Of a stretch of 6,344 nucleotides of DNA, positions 1 through 5,224 are shown piece by piece. The position numbers and the translations under genes are program-made. The notes beneath the pieces were generated by a model that ran no database searches, was not told the origin of the DNA, and worked only from the letters and a program-made list of their open reading frames with translations. Source of the stretch: Bacillota bacterium (GTDB lineage Bacteria; Bacillota; Desulfotomaculia; Desulfotomaculales; Desulfallaceae); contig WQUS01000110.1 of assembly GCA_009781965.1 (NCBI GenBank), positions 1 to 6,344 on the forward strand. The letters run 5' to 3'. How positions within the stretch are numbered: the stretch's first letter is position 1; each line of letters opens with the position of its first letter.

Positions 1-423
1 GGCGTCCGGCAGCACATAAGTGCCGATATCCCGGCCTTCCATTACCACACCGCCTTGGGAGGCCATTTCCCTTTGCAGATCGGACAGCTTGCGCCGCACG
101 CCGGGAAACCGGGAAACAAGGGAAACATTTTTTGAAACCAGCGGTGTTCTGATTGCTTCCGTTACGTCCAGACCGTTCAAAAACAGCCTGGTATCGCCGT
201 TAGCGTCTGTTCTAAAGGTAATCTTCGCGTCCTCGGCGATACTGGTAATGAGCGATTCGTTAACCGGATCTATTTTATTCATTAAAGCTTTTAAGGTTAC
301 CGCTCGATACATGGCGCCGGTATCAACATAGAGATAGCCCAGCTTTTTTGCCAATAACCTGGCCGTAGTGCTTTTACCCGCACCGGCCGGGCCGTCGATG
401 GCAATATTAGGTAGAGGCTTCAT
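1..423 (-). CDS. cmk: Cytidylate kinase, 5' part (cut by window edge)
   Basis: Cytidylate kinase phosphorylates CMP and dCMP with ATP in cytosolic pyrimidine nucleotide metabolism. The first 141 residues are present and the frame runs off the window. The family is usually about 220-230 residues, so roughly the last third is missing because of the window edge, not because the gene is broken. Visible motifs are the P-loop GPAGAGKST (residues 11-19), DTGAMYR (35-41), which belongs to the nucleoside monophosphate binding region, and MEGRDIGTYVLPDA (128-141), the conserved GRDIGT segment of CMP kinases. The ATG start is supported by the alignment of the P-loop close to the N-terminus and by a GGAG about 11 bases upstream. 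It lies 81 bp after aroA in the same direction, an arrangement seen in many bacteria, so co-transcription is likely. The identification is very secure. Confidence 0.96.
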   Translation of the reverse strand, partial: MKPLPNIAIDGPAGAGKSTTARLLAKKLGYLYVDTGAMYRAVTLKALMNKIDPVNESLITSIAEDAKITFRTDANGDTRLFLNGLDVTEAIRTPLVSKNVSLVSRFPGVRRKLSDLQREMASQGGVVMEGRDIGTYVLPDA

Positions 424-486
424 GATGGTTTAAGCTCCATGAGTTAACGAATATCTTAAATTTTTCGACATGTGGGGTAAATATCC

Positions 487-502
487 TCTTTTATATAAAA
501 GA
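487..502. repeat. Perfect 16-bp AT-rich palindrome between aroA and cmk
   Basis: TCTTTTATATAAAAGA reads the same on both strands and ends 3 bp beyond the aroA stop codon. It has only two G/C pairs and no U-run follows it on the minus strand, so it is a poor intrinsic terminator. It could be an operator, an RNA-processing hairpin, or chance in AT-rich spacer DNA. The rest of the 81-bp gap shows no convincing promoter. Confidence 0.4.
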
Positions 503-504
503 TA

Positions 505-1791
505 TTATTTCTTAGTTATGCTATTTAATGTATCAAAGAAACCGGGATAGGAGATATCAACACATTCCGCGCCCTTGACGGTGGTTGTTCCTTGGGCCGA
601 CAGCCCCGCCACAGCGGCGGCCATGGCTATGCGGTGGTCGCCGTAACTCTCGCAGGAGGTCCCTTGCAGCTGCCTGCCGCCTTGGATAATAAATCCGTCC
701 GGCCTTTCAGTGATGTCGGCGCCCAGACCGGTCAGCAAACGCACTACCGCGGTGATCCGGTCCGATTCTTTATGGCGCAGTTCCGCGGCGTCCCGGACCA
801 CTGTCCGGCCCTCGGCCAATGCTGCTACCACTGCCAGCACCGGGAGTTCGTCAATTAGTTTGGGGATAATCTCTCCGCCGATCTCCGTACCGCTAAGCCG
901 GCTGCCGCGCACTTTTAAATCGGCTACCGGCTCGCCGCTAATCTCTCTTTGATTATGGAGCGTGATATTGGCGCCCATGTTCCTGAGCACATCCAGGGCC
1001 CCTGTCCTGGTAGGGTTAACGCCAACGTTTAACAGTTCCAGTTCCGCTTCGGGGGCCGTAATCCCGGCGGCGATGAAAAACATGGCCGAGGAAATATCGC
1101 CGGGAACAGTGATCGTCTTGCCCGTCAGGTTCGGTTTGCCCCAGATGGAAACCCGCGGTCCGTCAACTTCCACCCGGGCACCGAAATATTTAAGCATCCG
1201 TTCGGTATGGTCCCGGGAGCAGGCCGGTTCAATGACCGTGGTCATGCCTGAGGCAAACAAACCGGCCAGCAAGACCGCCGATTTAACCTGGGCGCTGGCC
1301 ACCGGGGTGCGGTATTCCATGGCCCGGAGCCCGCCGCCGCGGATGGCCAGAGGGGCCAGGGAATTCCCGGCCCGGGCGCTAACATGCGCCCCCATGGCGG
1401 TTAACGGGGTAATAATCCGGCCCATTGGCCGCCGGCGCAGTGAATCGTCTCCGGTAAGCACGGAAAAGAAATTACAGCCGGACAGCAGTCCGGCCATTAG
1501 GCGCATGGTGGTGCCTGAATTGCCGGCGTCCAGGATATTCTCCGGTTCCGCCAGCTTGTCCATGCCGCCGCTGCGCACGAGCACTGTTTGTTCCGCGACG
1601 GTTACCTGGACGCCCAAGGCGCGGAGCACCTTAATGGTTGACAGGCAGTCCTCGCCAAACAAAAAATTTTCAATTTTTGTGTCGCCGGCGGCGACGGCGC
1701 CCAGCATCACCGCGCGGTGTGAGATGGACTTGTCGCTGGGAATCCGCACCTGTCCGCCCAGTGACTTGGTTGGTAGAATAGCTGCGTTCAA
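505..1791 (-). CDS. aroA: 3-phosphoshikimate 1-carboxyvinyltransferase (EPSP synthase)
   Basis: This cytosolic enzyme transfers the enolpyruvyl group of PEP to shikimate 3-phosphate, giving EPSP, the precursor of chorismate. At 428 residues it is full length for the family. Key elements are SDKSISHR (19-26, with Lys21 and Arg26 at substrate-binding positions), AGNSGTTMRL (89-98), RRRPMGRI (119-126), SAQVK (166-170), NPTRTG (259-264), the Asp314-Glu315 pair at the catalytic Asp site, HKESDRI (340-346) and GDHRIAM (384-390). The GNSGTTMRL and SAQVK forms resemble class II, Bacillus-type enzymes more than the E. coli class I enzyme; this is a by-eye judgement. The start is TTG, chosen because an in-frame TAG sits five codons upstream and GGAG lies 9 bases before the TTG. 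It follows tyrA by 19 bp and so belongs to the aroF-tyrA-aroA transcription unit. Identification is very secure. Confidence 0.97.
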   Translation of the reverse strand: MNAAILPTKSLGGQVRIPSDKSISHRAVMLGAVAAGDTKIENFLFGEDCLSTIKVLRALGVQVTVAEQTVLVRSGGMDKLAEPENILDAGNSGTTMRLMAGLLSGCNFFSVLTGDDSLRRRPMGRIITPLTAMGAHVSARAGNSLAPLAIRGGGLRAMEYRTPVASAQVKSAVLLAGLFASGMTTVIEPACSRDHTERMLKYFGARVEVDGPRVSIWGKPNLTGKTITVPGDISSAMFFIAAGITAPEAELELLNVGVNPTRTGALDVLRNMGANITLHNQREISGEPVADLKVRGSRLSGTEIGGEIIPKLIDELPVLAVVAALAEGRTVVRDAAELRHKESDRITAVVRLLTGLGADITERPDGFIIQGGRQLQGTSCESYGDHRIAMAAAVAGLSAQGTTTVKGAECVDISYPGFFDTLNSITKK

Positions 1792-1800
1792 ATGTACACA

Positions 1801-1806
1801 CTCCTA
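1801..1806 (-). promoter_or_regulatory. aroA ribosome binding site that fixes the TTG start
   Basis: On the minus strand TAGGAG precedes the TTG start with 9 bases between GGAG and the codon. The TAG is in frame with aroA and overlaps the Shine-Dalgarno sequence, so translation cannot begin further upstream in this frame. TTG is therefore the best-supported initiation codon. Confidence 0.8.
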
Positions 1807-1810
1807 CAGA

Positions 1811-2905
1811 TTATGCTTTGGGCCAGCATTTGATCTTTTTGGTCCGGAGTAATTCACAGGCCTTCTCTTGCTCATCCGGGGAAGCAAAACCCACTCTAAT
1901 GGTCCCGCCGTAGCCTTCCCGGGCGCGCAGGATCTCAATTTCCACAATGTTAATCCCGGCGTCGCCCAAAAGACGCGCCAGCATGGCAATGGCGCCGGGG
2001 CGGTCAGCCACGGTTACCACCACTTCGTAAACATTGGGCAGGTATCCCTTGGGTTTGCTGGGCAATTCCCGGCGCACCAAACCGGCTTCGTTTAAAGTTT
2101 GAAAAATCTGCTCACTGTTGCCGGCCCGGATGGCTTCTTCCAGCTTGGCTACGGCGGTTCGGAAAGAGGACAGGGCTTCCAGCAGGCAATCCCGGTTGGC
2201 GATAAAAATGTCCCGCCACATTTCCGGGCTGCCGGCGGCAATCCGGGTAGTGTCCCGAAAACCGCCGGCGGCCAGAGCCAGAGCCCTGTTCCCCACCGGC
2301 ATATCGATGACCGCGTTCACCAGGGTCGTGGCTACAAAATGCGGCAAGTGACTGATGGCGGCCATGATTAGTTCGTGTTCGTCAGGCGGTATTTCCATCA
2401 TCAGGGCGCCAATGCCTTCCACCATTTGACAGACCAGGTTTTTAGCCGCCTGGTTTGTAGCGCCGGTCGGGGTTAACAGGTAAAAAGCGTTTTCAAACAA
2501 ATAAGGATCTGCTCCGGCAAAACCGAAGGTTTCTCCGCCGGTCATGGGGTGACCGCCGATAAAGTGGATATCCGGTCTCAATATTTCATGGGCAGCGCTG
2601 ACAATACTCTTTTTGGTGCTGCCTACATCGGTGACCACGGCGCCCGGTTTCAGCCAAAGGTTAATTTCCCGCAGTAAACCGGGGATGGTACCTACCGGCA
2701 CGGCTAAGATGACCAAATCGGCGCCGGTTACGGCTTCCTGTAAACCGGCCGCCTGATGAACAGCTTCCGCAGCTAACGCTAATCGCAGGTTTTCCGGATT
2801 TGTTTCTACCCCGCAAATATGTTGGGCCAGATGGCGTTCTTTGAGTGCCAGAGCCAGAGAACCGCCAATCAGACCCAAACCGATGATAGCGCATCGTTCG
2901 ATCAT
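1811..2905 (-). CDS. tyrA: Prephenate dehydrogenase with C-terminal ACT domain
   Basis: Cytosolic NAD(P)-dependent oxidative decarboxylation of prephenate to 4-hydroxyphenylpyruvate, in the tyrosine branch. The protein has 364 residues. Residues 1-170 form a Rossmann fold with the dinucleotide-binding GLGLIGGS (9-16), followed by AVPV (68-71) and TDVGSTK (92-98). GGHPMTGGE (117-125) carries a conserved active-site histidine. The helical dimerisation domain contains SHLPHF (185-190) and FRDTTRIAAG (216-225), whose arginine fits the prephenate-carboxylate position. Residues about 291-364 are an ACT domain (DRPGAIAMLARLLGDAGINI, 301-320), as in B. subtilis-type TyrA, suggesting allosteric control by an aromatic amino acid, probably tyrosine. 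No chorismate mutase domain is fused. The ATG lies 3 bp after the aroF stop with only a weak Shine-Dalgarno, so translational coupling is likely. Arogenate as substrate cannot be excluded. Confidence 0.96.
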   Translation of the reverse strand: MIERCAIIGLGLIGGSLALALKERHLAQHICGVETNPENLRLALAAEAVHQAAGLQEAVTGADLVILAVPVGTIPGLLREINLWLKPGAVVTDVGSTKKSIVSAAHEILRPDIHFIGGHPMTGGETFGFAGADPYLFENAFYLLTPTGATNQAAKNLVCQMVEGIGALMMEIPPDEHELIMAAISHLPHFVATTLVNAVIDMPVGNRALALAAGGFRDTTRIAAGSPEMWRDIFIANRDCLLEALSSFRTAVAKLEEAIRAGNSEQIFQTLNEAGLVRRELPSKPKGYLPNVYEVVVTVADRPGAIAMLARLLGDAGINIVEIEILRAREGYGGTIRVGFASPDEQEKACELLRTKKIKCWPKA

Positions 2906-2908
2906 TTA

Positions 2909-3928
2909 TTAGCCGCCCATTTGCCGGTTCATTACTCCGGCGATTGCCTTTAAGTTTTGCATCAGTTTAAAGAAATTATCCGGCGTCAGCGATTGTGGCC
3001 CGTCGCAAAGGGCTTCTTCAGGATGGGGGTGCACCTCAATGAGCAACCCGTCGGCGCCGGCGGCAACGGCCGCTCTGGCCATGGGCTCCACAAACCGCCA
3101 TTTGCCGATGGCGTGGCTGGGGTCTACAATCACGGGCAGGTGGCTAAGATACTTAACCACTGGCACCGCGGTGAGATCCAGGGTATTGCGGGTATAGTTT
3201 TCAAAAGTTCTGACGCCCCGTTCGCAAAGCACCACATCCCGGTTGCCCTCGGCCAGAATATACTCGGCCGCCAGGAGCCACTCTTCAATAGTGTTGGAAG
3301 GGCCGCGTTTTAATAGAATTGGTTTGCCGGCCTTGGCTACTTCCCGCAGTAAAAAGAAATTTTGCATGTTGCGGGCGCCGATTTGCAGCATGTCGGCGTA
3401 TTCGGCCACCAGATCCAGGGTCTTGGTGTCCATCACTTCGGTGACCACGCGCAGACCGGTTTTCTCTCTGGCCTCGGCCAGCAGTTTCAGACCTTCTTCC
3501 TCTAAGCCCTGGAAGGAGTAAGGCGAGGTGCGCGGCTTGAAAGCGCCGCCCCGAAGCATGGTAGCGCCGGCCCGGCGGACTATTTCCGCTGATTCCAACA
3601 GCTGTTCCCTGCTTTCCACCGCACAGGGACCGGCCATAATCTGTATGCTGTCGCCGCCTATTTCCACGTCGCCCACCTTGACCACGGTGGGGTTATCCAT
3701 ATAAGCCCGGCTGACAAGTTTGTAAGGCTGTAAAATGGGGACCACCTTCTCCACGCCGGCCATGGCTTCCAAAGACAAGTCATTTAGCCGGGTCTTATCG
3801 CCGATAGCGCCGATAATAGTTCTTTCCACGCCCTGGGAAACGTGGAGCTGAAATCCGGCGTTTTCCAGTTTTGTTAAGACGCGCTTAATTTCTGTTTCTG
3901 TGGCTTTATCTGCCATCACAACAATCAT
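2909..3928 (-). CDS. aroF: 3-deoxy-7-phosphoheptulonate (DAHP) synthase, regulated Thermotoga/Bacillus type
   Basis: This enzyme condenses PEP and erythrose 4-phosphate to DAHP, the first committed step of the shikimate pathway. Its 339 residues match the Thermotoga maritima type almost position for position. Residues 1-70 are a ferredoxin-like regulatory domain, which in that family binds tyrosine and phenylalanine for feedback inhibition. The barrel follows, with metal ligand Cys102 in AGPCAVE, KPRTSPYSFQG (131-141), QIGARNMQNF (182-191), LLKRG (205-209), LCERGVRTFE (234-243), DPSH (269-272, His272), Glu298 in IEVHPHPE, and Asp309 in CDG. All four expected metal ligands are present. The ATG has GGAGG 10 bases upstream. 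The gene ends with tandem stops TAATAA directly against the tyrA ATG. It is the first gene of the aro unit and is preceded by a terminator-containing leader. The symbol follows Firmicute usage; aroA(G)-type naming also occurs. Confidence 0.96.
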   Translation of the reverse strand: MIVVMADKATETEIKRVLTKLENAGFQLHVSQGVERTIIGAIGDKTRLNDLSLEAMAGVEKVVPILQPYKLVSRAYMDNPTVVKVGDVEIGGDSIQIMAGPCAVESREQLLESAEIVRRAGATMLRGGAFKPRTSPYSFQGLEEEGLKLLAEAREKTGLRVVTEVMDTKTLDLVAEYADMLQIGARNMQNFFLLREVAKAGKPILLKRGPSNTIEEWLLAAEYILAEGNRDVVLCERGVRTFENYTRNTLDLTAVPVVKYLSHLPVIVDPSHAIGKWRFVEPMARAAVAAGADGLLIEVHPHPEEALCDGPQSLTPDNFFKLMQNLKAIAGVMNRQMGG

Positions 3929-3938
3929 ATTATATCTA

Positions 3939-3943
3939 CCTCC
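3939..3943 (-). promoter_or_regulatory. aroF ribosome binding site
   Basis: GGAGG on the minus strand, 10 bases before the aroF ATG. It matches the anti-Shine-Dalgarno well and supports the ATG at 3928 over the downstream in-frame ATG at codon 5. Confidence 0.75.
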
Positions 3944-4006
3944 GCTTGGTAAATAGTTTTATGTTATTTATTGCATAAAAAAAGTATTAAATGAAAAAAA
4001 TAGCTG

Positions 4007-4039
4007 AAAAAACAAAAAGCTCCCCCCGGGAGTGCCTTT
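4007..4039 (-). terminator. Intrinsic terminator between the hutP-like gene and aroF
   Basis: On the minus strand a G/C stem CTCCC-GGG-GGGAG (4032 to 4020) is followed by CTTTTTGTTTTTT. The lower stem can extend with AAAGG against CTTTT across a 2-base CA bulge. Stem, short loop and U-run are all present, so termination in the minus direction is likely. It lies about 130 bp after the hutP-like stop and about 80 bp before the aroF ATG, so it may serve as the end of the upstream transcript, as an attenuator for aroF, or both. Confidence 0.8.
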
Positions 4040-4065
4040 ATGTAATCATGGTCCAACGCCCCCTG

Positions 4066-4126
4066 CCATCCTACCGTCCTGTTATTTTACCTGCTATTAC
4101 GACATCATTAGCAACCATTCTACCGT
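4066..4126 (-). repeat. Two near-identical 12-mers in the aroF leader
   Basis: On the minus strand ACGGTAGAATGG (4126-4115) and ACGGTAGGATGG (4077-4066) match at 11 of 12 positions and start 49 bases apart. Both lie between the candidate promoter and the terminator. They could be paired protein- or RNA-binding sites, or chance. The second copy runs directly into the G-rich segment before the terminator. Confidence 0.45.
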
Positions 4127-4132
4127 ATGGAC

Positions 4133-4161
4133 ATGATAACACCTTTTAATGCCCGGCGCAA
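4133..4161 (-). promoter_or_regulatory. Candidate sigma-A promoter for aroF
   Basis: On the minus strand TTGCGC (4161-4156) and TATCAT (4138-4133) are separated by exactly 17 bases. The -10 matches the consensus at 5 of 6 positions and the -35 at 3 of 6. The -35 begins 8 bp after the stop codon of the hutP-like gene, so the promoter would drive the aro operon separately. The prediction is by eye only. Confidence 0.4.
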
Positions 4162-4169
4162 TAATTCTT

Positions 4170-4586
4170 TCAGGAAGAAACAGCCCGGTGACCCATGCCA
4201 ATGGCCACTTCGTCTAGATGCAGCAGCCCCACGCCAAAAAATACGGCTACGCTGATATGATCCTGATACCTAGCAATACCTATCTTGCCGCCTACGTTAA
4301 GGCCCAGGGCCTTGTACATAATCTGGGTCAGCGCTTCTCTGGTGGCGCCGGCTACCGCGCCTTCATCGGCGTGGATTTCGCGGATTACCCCTTCCCTTTT
4401 GGCCGCCACCACGGCCCGTTCGGTAATTTTGTTTACCGAAGCGATAAAATCGCCGCCGTGATCCACTGCCGCGGTCTTAATCCCTGCTTTTAAAAAACGG
4501 GCCTCTAATTCTTTTTCCTGTTCCCGGCTTTCAGTAATGGCCATTTTTATGGCTGCCCGGGCTACATCCCTGCTGCCTAAGGACAT
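4170..4586 (-). CDS. HutP-family protein (RNA-binding antiterminator-like)
   Basis: The 138-residue protein resembles HutP, which in B. subtilis binds the hut mRNA leader with L-histidine and Mg2+ and prevents termination. Similarity is seen from memory across the whole length: the N-terminal MSLGSRDVARAAIKMAIT (1-18), a charged helix (19-34), a KITERAVVAAKREGVI segment (53-68), ATREAL (81-86), a strand IGIARY (102-107), and a C-terminal GVGLLH...VAIGMGH (118-133). HutP proteins are about 148 residues, so the size fits. The two closely spaced histidines of B. subtilis HutP (73 and 77) appear to be glycines here (G76 and G80), so the ligand may differ. ATG was chosen: GAGGAGG lies 10 bases upstream and MSLG aligns with the HutP start MTLH; an in-frame TTG directly before it would add one residue. 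No hut genes are nearby; the next gene is aroF. The family call is fairly sure, the target and ligand unknown. Confidence 0.75.
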   Translation of the reverse strand: MSLGSRDVARAAIKMAITESREQEKELEARFLKAGIKTAAVDHGGDFIASVNKITERAVVAAKREGVIREIHADEGAVAGATREALTQIMYKALGLNVGGKIGIARYQDHISVAVFFGVGLLHLDEVAIGMGHRAVSS

Positions 4587-4631
4587 CAAACAGATACCTC
4601 CTCATGCTTATCTGTGACCAGGCGAATTATC

Positions 4632-4645
4632 TGCCGGAGCCGGCA
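4632..4645. repeat. Short GC-rich inverted repeat upstream of the hutP-like gene
   Basis: TGCCGG-AG-CCGGCA forms a 5-6 bp stem in the 96-bp spacer before the HutP-like gene. No U-run follows it on the minus strand, so it is not an intrinsic terminator for the upstream gene. Its role is unknown. Confidence 0.35.
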
Positions 4646-4648
4646 TGT

Positions 4649-4664
4649 TTTAGCGATTTAGCGA
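4649..4664. repeat. Tandem 8-bp repeat in the spacer before the hutP-like gene
   Basis: TTTAGCGA occurs twice in tandem, and a degenerate third copy, TTTAAGCG, follows at 4672-4679. The array sits just downstream of the stop codon of the unrecognised gene. It could be a binding site or replication slippage. Confidence 0.45.
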
Positions 4665-4682
4665 TTTTGTGTTTAAGCGTTT

Positions 4683-5135
4683 TTACAGTGAAGTATATTT
4701 TTTTTCCAAACGATTGCTGTAACTTCTAAATTCTTCGTGTATTTTAAACAATAAACGCTCCATATCAAACTTGGTCAAGTATTGCTGTCCCGGTTTTATG
4801 ACTTCAATTTTTCTGAATTCTTCCCGCATAATAAAACGCAGCAAATCCGTGATGCTCCCCGCTGTTAGGGTCAGGGTTATCGGCGCGAAAGCAACCTCAT
4901 TGTTGTTGAAGTCGTCCCACACGGTATACACTTCCGTGCTCATTTCAATATCTTCAATTTTTACGCCTTGCAGAGGAACGTTTCTGAATAATGCGATCTG
5001 CTGTTCGCGGATCTCTTCCGCCACCTTGTCCACCGATTTGCCGCCGAAAAAAAAGCGTTTTGGTTTGGCTTGACCTTTAAAATCCAACCGTATTTTGACT
5101 GTCATTTCACTGCTGTTGTTGTTCTCTTCTGGCAT
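4683..5135 (-). CDS. Conserved-looking hypothetical protein, 150 residues
   Basis: I do not recognise this protein. It has a short polar, probably disordered N-terminus (PEENNNSSE, 2-10), then an apparent beta strand MTVKIRLDF (11-19), a basic KPKRFFFGGKS patch (24-34), an amphipathic helix (35-50), a second mixed region with a hydrophobic strand VAFAPITLTL (81-90), and a C-terminal helical part (95-150) rich in Glu, Arg and Phe. There is no signal peptide, membrane segment, cysteine or known catalytic motif, so it is probably cytosolic. The ATG is supported by GGAGG with 9 bases to the start; codon use looks like that of its neighbours and the frame is intact, so it is a real gene. It lies between rluB and the HutP-like gene with 89 and 96 bp spacers, so shared transcription is possible but not shown. 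No function is proposed. Confidence 0.85.
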   Translation of the reverse strand: MPEENNNSSEMTVKIRLDFKGQAKPKRFFFGGKSVDKVAEEIREQQIALFRNVPLQGVKIEDIEMSTEVYTVWDDFNNNEVAFAPITLTLTAGSITDLLRFIMREEFRKIEVIKPGQQYLTKFDMERLLFKIHEEFRSYSNRLEKKYTSL

Positions 5136-5187
5136 TGCGGCGCACCTCCGATGCGGAGTATGTTGACGTTTGTTTTTAATTTCTAGC

Positions 5188-5208
5188 GGCAGGATATAAT
5201 ATCCTGCC
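5188..5208. repeat. Perfect 9-bp inverted repeat between rluB and the hypothetical gene
   Basis: GGCAGGATA and TATCCTGCC are exact complements separated by TAA. The dyad begins 16 bp after the rluB stop and lies about 50 bp before the ATG of the hypothetical gene. The stem is strong, but what follows on either strand is not a U-run, so it is not a classic terminator. It may be an operator for the downstream gene, a transcript-stabilising hairpin at the end of rluB, or a dispersed repeat. Confidence 0.6.
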
Positions 5209-5224
5209 AGTGACGAGCCTTAGC

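Larger units (their letters stand above)
3929..4126 (-). promoter_or_regulatory. Candidate aroF 5' leader containing an intrinsic terminator
   Basis: If the promoter at 4133-4161 is used, the transcript begins near 4126 and has about 198 bases before the aroF ATG. It contains two near-identical 12-mers, a G-rich stretch (4056-4064) that could pair with the CTCCC arm of the terminator (4028-4032), the terminator hairpin with its U-run, then about 65 AT-rich bases and the ribosome binding site. This is the order expected of a transcription attenuator, but no antiterminator fold was computed. It is not a recognisable T-box: the TGGNACCGCG sequence is absent and the part before the terminator is too short. 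No leader peptide rich in Phe, Tyr or Trp codons is present. Alternatively the terminator ends the upstream gene and aroF uses a weak promoter inside the AT-rich part. Confidence 0.35.

Noticed and set aside
20..331. A 103-codon plus-strand open frame opposite cmk.
   Set aside because: The minus strand in the same place encodes the P-loop and GRDIGT motifs of cytidylate kinase; the plus-strand frame has no support.
962..1852. A 296-codon open frame on the plus strand opposite aroA.
   Set aside because: It is entirely antisense to a clear, motif-rich EPSP synthase gene and encodes no recognisable domain; it is a shadow of GC-rich codons.
3929..3935. TATAAT directly before the aroF ATG as a -10 box.
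   Set aside because: It would give a transcript starting inside the gene and without the strong GGAGG site; no -35 lies at the proper distance.
4046..4069. A 7-codon frame (MAGGVGP) in the aroF leader.
   Set aside because: It is too short and has no aromatic codons; a chance open frame is the simplest reading.
4071..4118. A 15-codon frame in the aroF leader that could be an attenuation leader peptide.
   Set aside because: It has no ribosome binding site and its product (MVANDVVIAGKITGR) has no Phe, Tyr or Trp, so it does not fit a classic aromatic leader peptide.
3929..4126. T-box riboswitch ahead of aroF.
   Set aside because: The conserved TGGNACCGCG antiterminator sequence is missing, and the segment before the terminator (about 90 bases) is too short for a specifier stem plus T-box domain.
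5163..5200. Plus-strand promoter with TTGACG and TATAAT.
   Set aside because: The spacer is 26 bases, far from 17, and no plus-strand gene follows; the TATAAT is part of the dyad loop.
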